This document shows, one piece after another, positions 36,346 through 48,318 of a stretch of 64,000 bases of DNA. Each line of letters begins with the position of its first letter. Position 1 is the first letter of the stretch. The notes beneath the pieces are model-generated. The model saw only the letters and a list, made by a program, of their open reading frames with translations. It was not told the origin of the DNA and ran no database searches. This stretch comes from Stenogyne calaminthoides. Lineage: Eukaryota; Streptophyta; Magnoliopsida; Lamiales; Lamiaceae. A program made the translations under genes and the position numbers. The stretch is from NCBI GenBank assembly GCA_037126765.1, contig JBBCBC010000001.1, forward strand, positions 24,412,804-24,476,803. The letters run 5' to 3'.

Positions 36346-37870
36346 TTAGTCTCTTAACCAGCTAGTTCTGGAGAACATTCCATCAAACATTTTCGGTGAC
36401 ATTTCTCCAAGATCTAGAAGTCCTAGCTCATTGCATAAATCTCTGAATCTGATCTCAGCTAGTGGCTTGGTTAGAATATCATATACGTATATCAAGATGA
36501 ATCTTTTCCATTCGAAATTCTTCTTTTCAACGTGATCTCTTATAAAGTGGTGTCCGACATCCACATGCTTGCATCTTGTATGTAGAACCGGATTCGAGTG
36601 ATTGCAATAAGACTATTATCATCACGAGAATATAGGTATGCGTTCTTAGCTACAATGTTGTAATCCTCATTTCCTGCCGACCGAGCAGAGCGATTGGGAA
36701 CAACAACTTCTGACCATATATATATTTCGCTTGTTGTTGATGTCGCGAATCGATGTCCGCTTTTTGAAAACCACGAGATCGGTTTACTTCCTAAGAATCG
36801 ACATGTTCTGAGGTTGATTTTTTCGTCGATCTTGCAACCTCCATAATCGTAATCGAGAATACCCACTAAGCTCTAGATTATCATCGATGGGTAGAATAAA
36901 CCAAGGTTTATTGTTCCTTCATATACTTAAGAATGCTTTTAGTCGCTTCTAGGTGGCTGATCATTGGATTTGCTTGAAATCTTGCACATACACCTACTGC
37001 AAAAGTGATATCTGGTCTGCTGGCAGTCAGGTATAATAGAGATCCAATGAGAGCCCTATATTCCTTCTGATTTGTTTTCTGACCGGCCTCATCTGGATCC
37101 ATCTTGAATCCAGTCATCATAGGAATTTTGGCTTCCTTACTATTTTGAACTCCAAACTTAGCCAAAAGATTCCTAGTGTACTTTGCTTGGCAGATGAATA
37201 TCCCTTCTGTACTTTGTTTAACTTGGAGACCTAGAAAGTAATTCATCTGACCCATCATGGACATCTCGAATTTCCCTTGCATCAGTTTGCTGAATCTTTC
37301 ACATAGGTTCTTGTTAGGAGATCCGAAGATGATGTCGTCCACGTAAATCTGAACCATCAGAATATCTTCTCCATCTTCTATTCTGAATAAGGTTCTGTCC
37401 ACTGTTCCTTTAGTGAACCCACTTTCGATCAAGAAGCGAGAGAGTGTATCATACCAAAGCTCATGGAACTGTTTTGAACCATAAAGAGCTTTTTCTTAAA
37501 CGATACACTTGGTTGCCCTTTTCAAAGCCTGGAGGTTGTTCGACATAAACTTCCTCCGCTAGTACCCCGTTTAAGAAAAGCACTCTTTACGTCCATCGAT
37601 ACACTGATGAACCCTCTACGTGGGAAGCATAAGCTTAAACAAAATGGCTTCAAAAGCAAGCGGCCCGGTGCAAAGGTCTCATCGTAATCAATTCCTTCTG
37701 ATTGTGAATACCCCTTAGCAACAAGTCTTGCCTTATTTCTGGTGATAACATTTTTCTCATCTCTCTTGTTCTTGAAGATCCATTTCGTGCCAATTACGTC
37801 TTGATGACCGGTGCGTCTACTAGTTCCCATACTTCATTTCTCTCGAACCTGCTTCTAGCTCCTCCCCGCA
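36346..37870 (-). pseudogene. Reverse transcriptase and RNase H region of element B
   Basis: 37830-37522 holds the first RT block (VIGTKWIFKNKRDEKN, ARLVAKGYSQSEGIDYDETFAP). 37432-36908 is an open 174-codon stretch with YVDDIIFGSPNK (about 37325-37344), the intact polymerase catalytic motif, and LIGSLLYLTASRPDITFAVG. A frameshift lies between them near 37450-37520. 36564-36346 is the RNase H end (GHHFIRDHVEK, DILTKPLAEIRFRDL). 36600-36900 has no frame. The stretch 36900-37480 retains CAG and CTG words, unlike its neighbours. Confidence 0.88.
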
Positions 37871-38099
37871 TGGCTAGAATCCGGTTTTTGCGTCTTGTAA
37901 TGCTTCCTCTATTGTAGTTGGTTCCTTCATAGACGGATAATGACAATACATGGCACTTTCACCAATCTGATGTCTAGTTTTAATTTTATCAGACGGGTCT
38001 CCGATTATCAGATCAGTTGGATGACTGGTTATCCAGGTCCTTCGCTCGATTTGCGTCGGTTTTGAGAACATCGTCCGTTTCGATAAAATCTTATTACTA

Positions 38100-39760
38100 G
38101 CGATTGGGAGGTGCGAGGTTATGGTCCACTTGATAAGAACAAGTCTCGGTGATGTTGGAATCATCATGTCGATGTACATTCGTGAGAACTTCAGAGTTCC
38201 CCGAACCGGATGGTTCGATTCTCGCCTCAAATTGAATTTTTTTTTTCATCGACAGGTTGTTCGTACCTTAGGATCGATTGATCTGGTGAATCAGCTAGAT
38301 ATGGAATGTAAATTGATACAGTTTCTGATCCTTTTTCCTTGATCGTTAGCTGATCCATTTTCTGAATATCGTTCCGTAGATCGTACTTTTTTGTTCGAGG
38401 CAGATTTCTCTTGATCGGGAAGATGCTTCATCAAAAGGTTACATGGGGTGTTTCTTCCACAACTAGGGTTCGTTTGTTGTAGACCCGAAGGCTTTGCTAG
38501 ATGAGGAATACCCTAGAAATATACCCTCATCGGACTTGGCCTCAAAAGTCTTCAACCCGACTTTTCCCATTGTTGTGTATGAAACACTTGCACCCAAAAA
38601 AAACATGGAAGTAAAAACACGAGGTTTTCGCCCTTCCGCAGTTCATATGGTGTTTTGTAGTGAGCCTTAGTCGAGACATCCGTTTCTGCGTATGGCATGC
38701 AAAGGTTGTTGATTATACCTTTAAACGGTTTGGTATCGCATGTTAATTTAACATTGTTCGAGCAAACTTCTTTTTGAGAGTTACATTCCTCCGCTCACTA
38801 CTCCATTCATTGTTTGTGGCGTCCTCGCATTTGAAGTTTCATGTCAGATATACCAAACTTAGAGCAAAATCAAGAATAAAGGAGTTCGTAAATTTTGTAC
38901 CTTTTATCTCGATCCGATTTTTTTACTACCGACACCCTTCTCATTTTGTAATCTTCTTAGCAAATTTCGGGTATCTTGGTTGTCGTCTCATTCTTCTTAT
39001 GTAAGAATATAACCCGTAAACTTGGAATAGTCATCCACGATTACGAGTGTATTTTCGTCCGTTGAGACCGACCGTGTAACCGGGTCCAAACAGATCCATA
39101 TGAAGCGGTGAAGACTCTATTTGGATCTTTGGTCCGGAAATTCCTTTGAATGAAGCTTTGACTGCTTTTTCCTTCCGACACGCAGAACATGTCCCGATCC
39201 TTTGAGAACACTTCATTGGAAGTCCTTCCACTAGAGACATCCTAGCTATCTTATTAAGAGTTTTAAAGTTCGGATGGCTCATTCTTTTGTGCGAGCCAAT
39301 CGCTACTTTTGGAACTCTTAACAATCAGGCACGCATTTCTTGGACAACTGTTCCAATCAGCTGTGTAGATCGTCCCTTTTCTTGAACCAGTTAGCAAAAT
39401 CTGTTGAGTGACTCGATTTTTGATAGTGCATTGATCAGTCGAGAACTCAACACTGAATCCGTTGTCGCAGAATTGTGAAACCGATAATAGGTTGTGCTTC
39501 AGACCTTCGACATACGAGACTCCGATTATTTGTACATCATCATTCTCTAAGGTTAGAACCCTTTGGTATAACCAAAGTTATCATCACCGAAGAGTACACG
39601 CTGGCCTTTTCGTTTCTATGTAGGAACCGAGGAGATGTTTGCTTCAATCATGTGCCTTGAGCATCCACTATCGATGTACCGGATAGTTGCTTGCACACCT
39701 CCTTTGTTGGCGGACCCACCTTGAACCTCGCAATCGATCGGGCTTTAGGTACCCCTTTCG
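38100..39760 (-). pseudogene. Protease and integrase region of element B, degraded
   Basis: The protease motif is recognisable at about 39650-39700, but the Trp before YIDSGCSRHM reads Arg because TGG became CGG relative to A. 39324-39031 retains the pre-integrase end (MSHPNFKTLNKIARM, CSACRKEK) and LHMDLFGP with the first integrase Asp. The rest of the integrase (39030-38240) is frameshifted throughout. 38230-37874 carries the linker with HPTDLIIGDPSDK. Confidence 0.8.
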
Positions 39761-40499
39761 GATTGGGTCCTGAGGGGTTAGGTTTGGATTTGGGGATCCA
39801 TACAAACAGAGGCTTTCTATTGTGATCAGTCAGATCAGAAGGCCTGATTTGTCTCCCATACCTGTCAACATAATCATACTTATCCTCATATGCTTTCTGA
39901 TTTGTATGATTACTTGTGTGAACCTTGGATGACTTAGAAGACTTATGATTTAACTTTTCGGTTTGTCTTCTTTTTATCGATGTGTGTTTGGTCTTGTGAC
40001 CCTAAATTTTCGACTATAGGGGTAGATACATCGCTACCATCAAAAGATTCATATCCTTTTCGCATAGATGGTTTTCGTAGTTTTTACGAAGCATGCTTAT
40101 TAGGCGGTGACCTTATTTGGGTCTCGATTAGACTTCCCTTTTATAGGTTGTCTTTTTCGATTTCGTCTGTTGATCGGGTTGAGGTCTCTTCGGAAGAACT
40201 GGGTTCTTCCGTTGATTCCTCTACCGATGCTTTACCGGTTGGGGTCCATTTACATTTCCCTTTACGGTTGGGCACTTTACCCGCTCAAAGCGGTCTCTTA
40301 CCCTATTAGATACAAGTTTAGCTTTTGGTGTATCTTTTTTGAAATTGCCCGATTACACCTTTTCGAGATGAATCGATCGGGGCTTTTGAGGATGTGGAGG
40401 GTTTCTCATAGCCAAGTCCTCCTTATCAATCTTTACTCGAAAATAGGCGTTCATGTCTTTAACGGTTTGAGATGATTTTGAAAAAACATCTATTTTCTA
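39761..40499 (-). other. Linker between gag and protease of element B, no frame left
   Basis: The nucleotide sequence is homologous to 15000-15698 of A, but no minus-strand ORF survives. Most differences are of the CAG/CTG type. Plus-strand ORFs here (39980-40475) are by-products. Confidence 0.6.
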
Positions 40500-42310
40500 C
40501 GCAGTGATTATCCTCGGAGGATTTGGACTTTCATGCATTCGGAATAGCTCATCGAATTTTGCTTGCAAGAATTTTGAAGTCATCGAACTTGTTTGTCTGT
40601 TAATTTCCATCGATCTTTGATCTGCTTTTCTGATCGAAGCTTTAACCCGAGAATTTTAAATTCCTCGATTACCTTCCGGCGAAAGGTTTCAAATTTGATC
40701 TAAGTTCGGAGGCTTTTCCGAGATCATTTTCTTGACAAAAGTGATTATTTACGGTCTCGGCTTATCATTCTCAGCTTCCACAATAGCATAAGTTTCTACT
40801 GCATTGGAGAGATCGTCAAGCAATTGCTCTGAGTAGAGCTGCAGGTCAATCTCCCCAGCAGGTGTGCTAATGATAGCAGGTGTAGAAGCGAACGAAGGGG
40901 GTTTGGAGGTTACCTCGGACTGGTCCTCCCTGGCCATCAGGCAGAGTTCATCATCGTCTGACGAGAATATCAGATCTTCATTTTCATAGAAGTCGGCCTA
41001 AGACCGTCGACAAAAGAAGTCTTCTCTGAGGAGTATCCGGAGTCCTCGGAGGGCAGATAGGAATCGTCAATTCCTGACGTATCAGCAACCATGGCTCTTC
41101 TGTCTCTATAGCGTTGCTCTCTTTTGTTCCTCTTTTCTTCCCTCTCTCTCGGCGTCAGGTCTGGGCAGTCTGTGCTATAGTGACCTGGCTTCTCACAGTT
41201 GAAGCACGCTCCTGGATCCACCGTTCCTTTCCTTCCAGGTGAATCACTCCTTCTGTATGACCTATCAGGTGATTTTCCTTTCTGATAGTAGTCAGAGTTT
41301 CTTCTATCTGATTGGTTATCTCTTCCTTCCTTCGTCTGACTATCTCTTTCCCTTTCATCTCTGTGATCCCTCCGATCATCAGATCTGGTTCTTTCTGGAG
41401 ATCTATTGTCTGATCTCCTATCTCGTCCTCGGCTATGTTGATAGTCCTTATAAAATCTTCGATACTTACCAAGTTGTATGTCTGACTTCTCAAGCTTCCT
41501 GGTAAGCAAAGCGATCTGTTCTGCCTGACTTAATATATTTCCAATGGGTTCATTGGCCTTTGTTCTGCTACTGGTTGCCTTGAAAGCAACTGATTTTGAA
41601 GTCGAGGTTCAAAGAGGGACCTCGTCTTCATCGGCTTGACCTCTTTCAATCAGGTCGAACTCGTGAGCTTTAAGACTTAAGAACAAGCTACTAGGTTTCA
41701 TTCTTGAAATGTCCTGGCAATCTTTGATTACCGTGACCTTCATGTCCCACTTCTTGGTGAGAGACCTTAGGATCTTATAGTTGATATCTTTATCAGACAT
41801 CTCTCTACCAAGTTCTCGAAGCTTGTTTATAGACATTGTAATTCTTCCATCGAGTTCGTTGATGGTTTCGTTGGGCAGCATCTTCAGTTTCTCGAACTTC
41901 ACCGGTTGCTTTTGAAGACTACCGTTTTTATCTGTTCATTTCCTCGCAGATCTCGGCGGAGTATCCCACATTGCTTTTCGCAGATTTGAGATACTTAATC
42001 TTTTCTTTGGTGACCTTATCCATTGTCTTCATGATGATATGTCTTGCAATGGTGTCCGAGTATGCGCTTTTTTTCTTTCTTGGTCCATCGTTTGGGCTTT
42101 TTTCGCACAAAGACTTCTGTGGGAAAGTCTGGATCTCCTCCCGATCGCGAGGATTGTCGTAGTAAATGATGATGGGTCCTCTCGATGACTTCCATCATTA
42201 CGCTTAATCGATCGAGCCTAGATGGTTGGACATATATATGGCCCAATCTGCGATATACTCATCAATTGAGAACTTCGCAGATCATGATACATCTGGGACG
42301 TGTTATCCAT
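40500..42310 (-). pseudogene. gag of element B, frameshifted
   Basis: ATG at 42310 (MDNTSQMYHD). Fragments: 42110-41928, 41902-41609 (KLKMLPNETINELDGRITM, intact across the codon that is a stop in A), 41509-40970 with the CCHC knuckle CFNCEKPGHYSTDC (about 41165-41210) in an Arg/Asp-rich context, and 40937-40749. Frameshifts separate them at about 41600 and 40975. Confidence 0.85.
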
Positions 42311-42413
42311 GCCGAAAGTGATTTTGGAAAATGAATGAGTTTTTAAAAACGGTTTTTTCAAGATCGATTCGATTGACCACAATGACACGAGTCATTGGTC
42401 GGAAGAACCAACC

Positions 42414-42424
42414 GCTCGATACCA
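42414..42424 (-). promoter_or_regulatory. Primer binding site of element B, one base short
   Basis: The minus strand reads TGGTATCGAGC two bases inside the LTR. The functional site in A is TGGTATCAGAGC, so the A of CAG is missing. It is the same change that marks the surrounding patch. Confidence 0.88.
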
Positions 42425-42426
42425 CT

Positions 42427-44001
42427 TGTAGGTCCTTAACGGGTTAAGTGAGGGCGTAAGTCTAGAGGGAGGGTGAATAGACTTCGAAAAACTTTTTCGT
42501 CGCAGATCGGTGTGAGAGCAGATAGCCCGATCGAAAAGCGAAGTGAATCAGTTTGGTCTGGATAACCAACTTACTGAACGCCAGAAAAGCAGATCAGTTC
42601 GGTAACTATCGATTAACTGATGTGTGCGGAAGCTTAAGTTTTACCCGTGTGAAAAACCAGTTTGTATAAATCAGATTCCAAGTTTTATCTTTTTAATCAG
42701 ATGACAGAAATATCAGGTCCGATCAGATCAGAAGCTTGGTGCTGTCTGATCTTAACTTAGAATGTATGCGCTTTAAGATTGTGCGATGTGAGAGCGATTA
42801 ATCAAAGCAAAGAAAGGCACACAAGATTTATAGTGGTTCGGACAAACCAGTCCTACGTCCACTCTTCCCTTTCACAAGGGGCACCAACTTAACCGACTTA
42901 ACCGACTGGACTTAGTTTAGTGTGTTAGTCCAACACAGTACACCAACAGATGTTTTAAGAGTTCTCACTCAACCGATCCCAGAAATCAGTACTAGAAACC
43001 CTAGACTGAAATCTTGCTAAACAACTTATCCTAACTTGGGGTTTGGGTAAGATTGTTGAGGTTCCAACTATGAAATCTTTCCTTGCGTACAAGCAGCCTA
43101 AAAGCTAGATGAAAAGATTTCTTGCTAAGAACTTATGGGATGAACACAATATAAAATAAGCTTGTTGTTGTGTTCTTCGTGCGGAAATCTGACTATAGTT
43201 TGAGCTTCGTGATTATGTTGTTTGTCCAAGCATTTCCGTGTGTCACTCTGAAGTGTGATCCCATATTTATAGACCTTGAGATCAAAGAGCCGTTGGAGAG
43301 CAATTTGAATCTCAGGCTATTTTAGGTAGAACTTGCGCTTGGCTTGATGTGGCGTCTTGAGAGCGGCATGGCCGAAAGCGTGAATGTGTATTTTATAGCC
43401 GTTTGAGAGAGCAACATCGAATCCCATGATATCGACTCTGTTCATCGTGTTTCTTCCTTATTGGATGGAAGCCTTGCTTTGCAGTGTTGTTCCTCCAGCT
43501 AAGGTTGGTATTCTTCTTGTTTAGATCGCAGACGTATGATAAGATGAAACATCAGTTTTCATCTTATGATATCGACCGATCGATCGAATCGATCGGTCTA
43601 CCCGATAGAGTCTTGGCGCTGTTGACTTAGCTTCAATTGGCCGACTCTACCGATGTAGGTCTTCGGTCCGATCTTCCGAAGTCATCCGATCTTCTAGTAT
43701 TCGAGGTTTGAGCTTCATGACTTATTGAAGTTATCGACTAGATCGATTCGATCGATCTTCCGATTCGGGTTTAACGTTCGCAATGTCGGATATCGCCTTT
43801 CTTCTCCGATTCTTGGATTCGACCTATACATATTGAGTTCCCCCTCAATATGTGACCTATCTATTACATCGTTTTTTCTATACAATCATTATCAATTTGG
43901 TCTCCTATCGCAGTAATGTAAACATCAGTCAGCTAACAGGTCTGACTGGTCCTATTACATGTGTTTTTGGAACTTTCATCAAAACTATAAATTTCCCAAC
44001 A
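42427..44001 (-). repeat. 5' LTR of element B (1575 bases)
   Basis: Partner of 29403-30961. Minus-strand TATA box TATAAATA at 43264-43271. 43560-43830 is altered in the same way as the corresponding stretch of the other LTR (30530-30780). Confidence 0.92.
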
Positions 44002-44393
44002 ATTGGATTCAATACAGCTGGGAATTTTGAAGTATGGGGGAGCATCTGCAGATTGTGGAGATGCAGTCATTCCTTGGCCCAGTCCTTCCCTTTATTTCTC
44101 TATAAATTTTCTGTCTGTGTTGTAATCTTTTATTTCTGCTCTTTACTTTTTAAACTCTGTTAATGGACAACTAGTTGATAGGTTTATATTTCTGTCATTT
44201 ACTTTATTATGTTGGATACTTTGGCCTAAGTACACTGCTGATGTACTTGGTGCTTGTGTTTGTTTATATTTATGATTTGGTTGAATAGTAGTTGTTCTCT
44301 GAATGGCTATTATTTGTTTCTTTCCTGACACAAGTTCGGATGTTGTTTTTAACATCAGGTGTGTTGTAGTAGAAAGGCCAAATTGGGGGAGTT
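44002..44393 (+). other. 3' untranslated region and polypurine tract of element C
   Basis: This continues C after element B. No frame. It ends with AATTGGGGGAGTT (44381-44393), the polypurine tract, directly before the LTR start TGTTGATG. Confidence 0.85.
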
Positions 44394-45178
44394 TGTTGAT
44401 GTTGTACGGATGTTGTTCCAGATGTTGGACAACATTTTGCACAACATCATAAATTTGTCATTTCTCCTAACACTAACTCTCGTTTAATAGATGTGTTTCT
44501 CTATGTTTCCTACATTGCAGGTTGAAGATAATCTCGAAAATTATCAAGCGGTTGCACTGATGGAGTGAGAATAGAAAGATCATGGGTGGTTACACCAAGA
44601 TCATGGAGATAGTGGAGGAGAAGTTCAAGGTTGTTCACACCAAGTGGATAAGACAATGCAGTTGGTCCGAAAGTCTATAAATAGACTTCATTGGTCGACA
44701 TTCAAGTTTGAGTTAAAGTGAAATCTCATTTGCTCTACTCCAAACTTAAGAGAGTAACATCCAAGACACAACCAAGAGTGAAAAATCGAGTGTTTGTAAT
44801 TCTAGGAGTGTGAGGGTCGTTGTTATTCTATGTGTACTGGTCGAGGGAATACAATCTCTCCTATCAGTATTGATTTTGTCTTATTAGATCAAGTTTTAGG
44901 TTGAATAAGATCACTAGTTACTTAATTGAATAGATTGATTTTGGTGTGTGGTTTTTCACTACACCTTTTTAGGATCTTGTAAGAGATTCGTGTGTATCTC
45001 ACTACTTGTTATAGTGATGTTTTTAACCATGAGGTTCGTATAGTCTGGATTACAGACTATACAAAATTTTGAAATCCTTAGCCTTTGCATTTTTTATGCT
45101 ACCTTCATCATATGTTGTTTCACATGTTGCATAACATTTTTAACAGCACTCTGAAAAATACACGCACACACACTGTCA
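44394..45178 (+). repeat. 3' LTR of element C (785 bases)
   Basis: Complete copy, TGTTGATGTTG to ACTGTCA, with TATA box TATAAATA at 44676-44683 and followed by the target duplication CAATG (45179-45183). The uninterrupted GTATAGTCTGG at 45037-45047 is the site that element A occupied in the other LTR. Confidence 0.95.
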
Positions 45179-45183
45179 CAATG

Positions 45184-45868
45184 TATTAATCAGCACTATG
45201 AAAATTCACTTGTATATAAAAAAAAATACAATAATTAAATAAGGTTAATTCCAAAAGCATGCATTAAAAACACCTCAATGAATTAACTTTAAATTCAGAA
45301 AAGAGAAGCATAATTTCATTTAGTTGCTAACTCCACAACTTTCACCATACAACAGTTCTCAGAACTGGTCTCAATATTTTTTCTCTTCTTCTCCAAGAAG
45401 CCACTGATATCATTAAAACTGGTCATGAAAGACGCCTTCATTTAAAAAAAAAAATAGAGCTTCTAACCGAGTTCGTTAGATATTGTATCTAATTAAATAT
45501 AGTGTGACCTTTTATGTTTGTGAACTAATTTAAAATCAATTGTCATTAATAAAACATTAAATATAACTAAACCTATATATATATATATATAATATTCAAA
45601 TTAATATTTTTCTGCCAAAAAACTATTTGCTTCCATGATATATTTTGGTCTATAAATTTTAAAAACATTCCATAAATTTCGTTATCTTAAAGATATATTT
45701 AAAATTTAAATTTAAATGTATTTTAATTTAAGTATTAACTCTTAACACTTTAACATATATAATAAAATTGCACAAAACAGAGATACCGATATGTGATAAT
45801 GGAGTAATTATTTTTAAATTTTTAAAATAAAATGATAAAAATTTGATTGTGATAAGAAACTATTACAT

Positions 45869-45936
<68 letters not shown>

Positions 45937-46596
45937 TGTAATTTAATTATGAATTGCATTAATTACATTTAGACATATGAATCTACATTAATTTTTTTAG
46001 TTGACATATTAATTATTAATTGAGTGATCCTAGGAAGCATAATATTGACTTAATAGAATTCAAAAATAAAATATTTTGGTCATATATAATTTATTCCAAA
46101 AAGTCATTAATATTATCATTTGATCATTTTTTACAAATAAGTTAATCATGAAAAAATCATGCACACTATTTGTTGTAATGATGTATTTCGATCCATAATT
46201 ATTGGTCCAAAATTCTAAAAAGATTCTAAAAAATATACTTAAAAATTCAATTTTGTACGTATTAATAGTTGACCGAATTAATAGTTTCTGTAAAATATGA
46301 ACATTGTTACATATTTTCAAAATCATAGTTGAAATTAAAGTGATAATTAAAATAATTTTAGGTAAATTCTAAAATCAATAATAAATCAAATTTTAAGATG
46401 AAATAAGAGGAGAAATTAACACTTGCCACGAAAATTTTGGAATCTGAGAAGCACGTGGGCGTACGAATGTATTAGCTGCAATGGTTCTTGATTTTGTAAT
46501 TGTCTAGTACTAAATCTTGCACTTGTTGAATTATTTCCCTCTGCAATAGTAATTTACAAAAGAAAATTTTCTATTTTTAGTGTAATAATCGCGCGT
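45184..46596. other. AT-rich intergenic DNA
   Basis: No gene seen. It contains a long AT dinucleotide run (45871-45935) and poly-A or poly-T tracts. Confidence 0.6.
45871..45935. repeat. (AT)n microsatellite, about 32 units
   Basis: An unbroken alternating AT run of about 65 bases. Confidence 0.97.
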
Positions 46597-47390
46597 GACA
46601 TTAATGATGAAGCTACAACTCAATTTGAGCTTATTTAAAAAAAAATTGATGTGATTGATTTTTCATTTTATATAATTTTGTTATTAATTATGTCTCTAAT
46701 TATAAAATTTGTCAAATTTTACCATCTAAAAAATTTAACTATGCGGAATATTCAAATTTAGATGATTTAAGATTGGATAAATTAATGGCACATTTAGGAG
46801 TTAAGATTGATTATATTACATGTTCATTTTGATCAATTAGAAAAAAGTATAAATTATTTTTTTTAAAATAATGAATATTCGGAGTTAATGTATTAATTAA
46901 TACACATTAAAATAAGTAATTATGGCATGATGATTTTATATATTAGCCTAATTAATGGGTCATGTTTCTTGTTATATATACATTATTAGACTATTTTTAA
47001 GTTTCTACCATATAAATTACATAATATGCAGGTAGGATATTTATTAGTTGTGAATAATTATTTTTTGTCAAAATGACATTAAAGATGAAGATATGTCTCA
47101 TTTTGAGCTTATTTAAAAAAAAATGATTATATTACATGATCATTTCGATCAGTTAGAAAAATTATAAATTAAATTAAAAATAAAAATAAATATCCGGATA
47201 TGTTTCTTGTCATATATTAATTAATACACATTAAAATAAGTAATTATGGCATAATAAATATATATATTAGCCTAATTAACCGAATATGTTTCTTTTCATA
47301 TGTACATTATTAAACTATTTTTAAGTTTCATGCTATAAAAATTACATAGTATGATTTGATGATATTTATTATTTGTGATTTTTTAAAAAT
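46597..47390. repeat. Imperfect direct duplication, about 300 bases per copy
   Basis: GAGCTTATTTAAAAAAAA with flanking sequence occurs at about 46627 and 47108. TACACATTAAAATAAGTAAT, TATTAGCCTAATTAA and ACTATTTTTAAGTTTC recur in the same order at about 46900-47010 and 47225-47325. The first copy has an extra stretch (about 46660-46800). No coding capacity. Confidence 0.75.
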
Positions 47391-48318
47391 AAGTAATTAT
47401 GTTTTTAAATAGACTAATTTTATTATAGTAACAAATATTCTCCTAAAATATATACTATAATTAATTACCATCAATTAAAATACAATAAACACTCTTCATT
47501 AATTAGTTAATTAAGTTGAGTGATTTTAGGAAGTTCGATCTCTTAATTTAGGGTCATAAAAATAAGTTAACAATATCATTTCATATAATCAAACAGATTT
47601 AAATTTAATTTACTTTTGATCTGTAGCAATTAGTATATTCGAAGAAATTAAAGTATTGATTGTGCCAAAAATTAGATCATATTCGAAGAGGTTAAAGTTT
47701 AAGAGACGAACATTCTTTACAATATAAGAAAATCATATCATATCTTCAATGAAATAATAGTTAAATCCGTTACAATATAAGAGATTTAACATAAAACATA
47801 GATTCAAAAAAAAAAAAAGATACGAAAATTATAAACATTAAACGAAACTTGATAATATGTCATCAACGACTTCATTGTAGACACCATATCATCTTCATGA
47901 ATTGTAGACACCACATCATCTTCATGAATTATAAATCTAAAATTATACCATTAACTACAAATAAATTATGGATAAATTATGGACAGTGGATTGATTGGAA
48001 ATTTGGGAGAGAGCGGTCAATGAGAGAAAGAGTGGAAGAGAAGATGATTAGGGTTTCGAATGACAATAAATGAAAAATGAATGTGAGATGTGACAATTTA
48101 TAGAAAATATAAGAAAAAATCAATGGATGTGATTAACTTAAACTCAAAATCAATGAGATTAGAGAGATTAAAAATAGAGGCATAAGCCTTTGTCACATCA
48201 CCTGCCACATCATTTTATTATTTGACACATCATCTTATGGAAGTTTTGCATTATAGAGATTATAGATATATTAAGATTATTTGGCAAATTCAACGATTTG
48301 CCTATCACATATTCGAAA
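47391..48318. other. AT-rich non-coding DNA with a two-copy 27-base repeat
   Basis: 47874-47900 and 47901-47927 are tandem copies of a 27-base unit (ATTGTAGACACCA, then ATCATCTTCATGA) with one difference. The short ORF across it (47849-48073) is probably fortuitous. Nothing else is recognised. Confidence 0.65.

Larger units (their letters stand above)
29403..44001 (-). mobile_element. Ty1/copia retrotransposon B (same family as A, 14.6 kb)
   Basis: Exact ends TGTAGG at 29403 and TTTCCCAACA ending at 44001, flanked by ATTGG at 29398-29402 and 44002-44006. It has the same order and orientation as A: 5' LTR on the right, gag 42310-40500, protease-integrase to 38100, RT-RNase H 37870-36346, antisense ORF 35336-35608, third ORF about 34140-31150, 3' LTR on the left. 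Long patches differ from A by replacement of CAG or CTG with CGG, CCG or CG. Confidence 0.95.
3365..45178 (+). mobile_element. Ty1/copia retrotransposon C, split by three later insertions
   Basis: Both LTRs begin TGTTGATGTTG and end ACTGTCA. The element is flanked by the 5-base duplication CAATG (3360-3364 and 45179-45183). Removing the nested insertions (4013-19446, 24469-26058 and 29403-44006, each counted with one target-duplication copy) leaves about 10.2-10.6 kb: LTR, primer site, gag, protease, integrase, RT, RNase H, an additional 3' ORF, polypurine tract (44381-44393) and LTR. The order integrase then RT marks it as copia. The long gag, double zinc knuckles and extra 3' ORF suggest the SIRE/Maximus lineage, which is inference. 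It is the oldest layer of the nest. Confidence 0.93.

Noticed and set aside
39980..40475. Plus-strand ORFs of 109 and 122 codons
   Set aside because: They are opposite the gag-protease linker of B, in the word-replacement patch, with no matching ORF of similar sequence in A.
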